Assembly: GCA_049999725.1 (NCBI GenBank)
Contig: JBNGIS010013972.1
Location: forward strand, 1-21,812
Length of the DNA stretch: 21,812 nucleotides
From: Haplomitrium mnioides
Taxonomy: Eukaryota; Marchantiophyta; Haplomitriopsida; Calobryales
Reading direction: 5' to 3'
This document shows positions 19,736 through 21,812 of this stretch, one piece after another (position 1 is the stretch's first letter; each line of letters begins with the position of its first letter). The notes under the pieces are model-generated. The model saw only the letters and a program-made list of their open reading frames with translations, was not told the DNA's origin and did not search any database. A program made the translations under genes and the position numbers.

Positions 19736-20756
19736 GCGTGCAAGTGGCCATGCATATGTGCATTGCTGTTAATGAGTCTTTTGCTGGGACCTCTCTTGTC
19801 TAGAAGCGTGCAAGTGACCATGTATATGAGCATTGTTGTCACATACTCTTTTGTTGGGACCTCTCTTGTTATGGATGTGAGGCGTGCAAGTGGCCATGCA
19901 TATGTGAAGCGGCCATGTATATGTGCATTGTTTTCAAGAAGTCTTTTGTAGAGACCTCTCTTGTTCTGAAGTGCGCAAGTGGCTATGTATATGTGCATTG
20001 TTGTCAAGGAGTCTTTTGTTGGGACCTCTCTTGTTCAGAAGCGTGTAAGTGACCATGTATATGCACATTGTTATCAAGAAGTCTTTTTTTAGGACCACGC
20101 TTGTTTTAGTTCTGAGGTGTGCAAGTGGCTATGTATATGTGAATTGTTCTCAAGGAGTCTGTTGCTCGGACCTCTTTTGTTTAGAAGCGCGCAAGTGGCC
20201 ATGTACATATGCATTGTTATCAAGGAGTCTTTTGTTGGGACCTCTCTTGTTCTAGTTATGAGGCGTGCAAGTGGCCATGTATATATGAAGTGGCCATGTA
20301 TATGTGCATTGTTTTCAAGGAGACTTTTGTTGGGACCTTTCTTTTTCTAAAGTACGCAAGTGGCCGTGTATATGTGCATTCTTGTCAAGGAGTCCTTTGT
20401 TGGGACCTCTCTTGTTTTGGTTGTGAGGCGTGCAAGTCGCCATGAATATGTGAACTGGCTATGTATATGTGCATTGTTAGCAAGGAGTCTTTTGCTGCGA
20501 CCTCTCTTGTTTTGAAGCACGCAAAAGGCCATGTATGTGTGCATTGTTATCAAGGAGTCTTTTGCTCAGACCTCTTTTGTTCAAGTTATGAGGCACGCAA
20601 GTGGCAATGTATATGTGAATTGGGCATGTATATGTGCATTGTTGTCAAGGAATTATTTGCACGGACCTCTCTTTTTGTGAACCGCACAAGTGGTCATTTA
20701 TATGAGCATTGTTGTGAAGGAGTCTTTTTTGGGACCTCTCTTGTTCTGGTTATAAG
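19736..20756 (+). repeat. Satellite, mixed units
   Basis: Two further GTGACC units follow TCTAGAAGCGTG near 19800 and TTCAGAAGCGTG near 20035. The second is followed by AGGACCACGC, which recalls the ACCTCGC of the 76-bp GTGACC subfamily. A TGCTGCGACC core occurs near 20491. Confidence 0.82.
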
Positions 20757-20921
20757 ACGTGCAAGTGGCCATGTATATGTGAAGTGGCTATGTACATGTG
20801 CATTGTTATCAAAGAGTCTTTTGGTGAGACCTTTCTTGTTCTAAACCGTGCAAATGGCCATGTATATGTGCATTGTTGTCAAGGAGTCTTCTGTAGGGAC
20901 CTCTCTTGTTCAGGTTATGAA
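20757..20921 (+). repeat. 165-bp dimer related to the 330-bp block
   Basis: Exactly 165 bp. It shares CTATGTACATGTGCATT, TCAAAGAGTC and a GAGACC core with 1169-1333 and 3503-3667, about 17-19.6 kb away. Confidence 0.8.
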
Positions 20922-21812
20922 GCGTGCAAGTGGTTATATGTATTTGAAGTGGCTATGTATATGTGGATTGTTATCAAGCAGTCTTTTGTTGTGACCTCTC
21001 TTGTTCTAAAGCGCGCAAGTGGCCATGTATATATGCATTGTTGTCAATGAGTCTTTTGTTGGGACTTCTCTTGTTTTGGTGATCAGGCGTGGAAGTGGCC
21101 ATATATATGTGAAGTGGCCATGTATTTGTACATTGCTATCAAGGAGTCTTTTGCTTGGACCTTTCTTGTTTTGAAGCGCAGAAGTGGCTATGTATATGTG
21201 CATTGTTGTCAAGGAGTCTTTTGTTGGGACCTCTCTTGCTCTGGTTGTGAGGCGTGCAAGTGGACATGTATATGTGCATTGTTGTCAAAAATTCTTTTGG
21301 TGGGACGTTTTTTGTTCTGAAGCGCGCAAGTCGCCATGTATATGTGCATTGTTATATTGGGTATGAGGCGTGCAAGTGGCCATGTATATGTGCATTGTTG
21401 TCAAGGAGTCTTTTGCTGGGACCTTTCTTGTTCTGAAGCACGCAAGTGGCCATGTATATGTGCATTGTTATCAAGGAGTCTTTCGTTGGGACCTCTCTTG
21501 TTATGGCTATGAGGCGTGCAAGTGCCCATGTATATGTGAAGTGGTCATGTATATGTGCATTGTTATCAAGGAATCTTTTGCTAGGACCTGTCTTGTTCTG
21601 AAGCGCTCAAGTAGCTATGTATATGTGCATTGTTGTCAAGGAGTCTTTTATTGGGACCTCTCTTGTTCTGGCTATGAGGCGTGCAAGTGGCCATGTGTAT
21701 GTGAAGTGGCGATGTATATGTGCATTGTCATCAAGGAGTCTTTTGTTGGGACCTCTCTTGTTTCGAAGCATGCAAGTGGCCATGTAAATGTGCATTGTTG
21801 TCAAGGAGTCTT
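20922..21812 (+). repeat. Satellite, right edge
   Basis: Mixed units, including a truncated unit at 21322-21367 and a long run of typical 70/95-bp dimers after 21367. The window ends inside a unit at GGAGTCTT. Confidence 0.85.
21322..21367 (+). repeat. Truncated 46-bp unit (copy 7 of 7)
   Basis: GTTATA joins TTGGGTATGAG after a unit ending GGGACGTTTTTTGTTCTGAA. The junction bases have drifted, but length and position of the loss match the others. Confidence 0.82.

Larger units (their letters stand above)
1..21812 (+). repeat. Tandem satellite array, 70/76/89/95-bp monomer family
   Basis: The whole window, apart from the gap and the (TA)n tracts, consists of head-to-tail copies of one degenerate monomer, roughly 260-280 by length. 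Landmarks in order are a CpG hexamer (GCGCGC, GCGTGC, GCACGC or GCATGC), AAGTGGCC, ATGTATATGTG, CATTGTTATCAAGGAGTC, TTTTGTTGGGACC and CTCTTGTTCTG. I placed unit starts at the CpG hexamer. The plus strand is rich in T and G: a consensus 70-bp unit has about 24 T, 19 G, 14 C and 13 A. I recognised no inverted unit and no unique sequence at either end. I do not recognise the family by name, and the host is unknown. Centromeric, pericentromeric, subtelomeric or interstitial satellite are all possible. Confidence 0.97.

Noticed and set aside
1-21812. CRISPR array
   Set aside because: Units are contiguous and degenerate along their whole length, with no short conserved repeats separated by unique spacers.
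1-21812. Transposable element or retroelement remnants
   Set aside because: No terminal repeats, target-site duplications or coding motifs interrupt the array. A TE origin of the monomer cannot be judged from this window.
1-21812. Telomeric repeats, tRNA or rRNA genes
   Set aside because: No TTAGGG/TTTAGGG arrays, cloverleaf-like sequences or rRNA core motifs were seen on either strand.

Overview
The window is one uninterrupted tandem satellite array from a eukaryotic nuclear genome. I see no gene, RNA gene, transposon or CRISPR array. Both ends fall inside a repeat unit, so the array continues past the window on both sides. All units recognised lie head to tail in one orientation. The host cannot be named from the sequence. 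A scaffold gap of exactly 100 N, kilobase-scale satellite structure and CpG-decay-like variation point to a eukaryote with cytosine methylation, such as a vertebrate or a plant; that last step is inference.

The monomer is 70 bp in its shortest common form. In order it has a CpG-bearing GCGCGC/GCGTGC hexamer, the 19-mer AAGTGGCCATGTATATGTG, CATTGTTATCAAGGAGTC, a TTTTGTTGGGACC core, and a pyrimidine-rich end CTCTTGTTCTG. Two binary differences give four lengths. The tail is either short (CTGAAG type) or 6 bp longer (CTGGTTATGAG type), and the 19-mer is either single or tandemly doubled. This yields 70, 76, 89 and 95 bp. A 70-bp unit commonly alternates with a 95-bp unit to make a 165-bp dimer. 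Since 165 is 55 codons, many long open frames run through the array on both strands; I treat them as by-products, not genes.

Above the dimer there is a higher-order organisation of about 1.5-3.3 kb, seen through diagnostic subfamilies that recur in order. Ten copies of a 76-bp 'GCAGTC' unit start at 2787, 4734, 6854, 8530, 10187, 11716, 13329, 13735, 16505 and 19349. Four copies of a 76-bp 'GTGACC/GCGCATTG' unit start at 3351, 5558, 7833 and 11088. Four copies of a 146-bp composite start at 1023, 14918, 17666 and 19590. Seven truncated units of 46-47 bp start at 22, 5780, 8695, 11881, 14564, 17380 and 21322.

Region by region: 1-3.85 kb has regular dimers and a 330-bp block (1169-1498) repeated at 3503-3832. 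The stretch from 3.85 to 6.08 kb is mixed dimers ending in a (TA)n microsatellite, then the gap (6107-6206), then more (TA)n. The segments 6397-9235 and 9312-12402 are two adjacent copies of one block of about 3 kb, and their length differences fall largely at whole units or at the 19-mer. The stretch from 12.4 to 15.6 kb is mixed. The segments 15613-16741 and 18524-19585 are two copies of a second block about 2.85-2.9 kb apart. The remainder to 21812 is mixed units with one further copy of the 165-bp block at 20757-20921.

The structure fits repeated unequal exchange and segmental amplification of a satellite, as in centromeric, pericentromeric or subtelomeric DNA. Nothing here proves the chromosomal location or any function.
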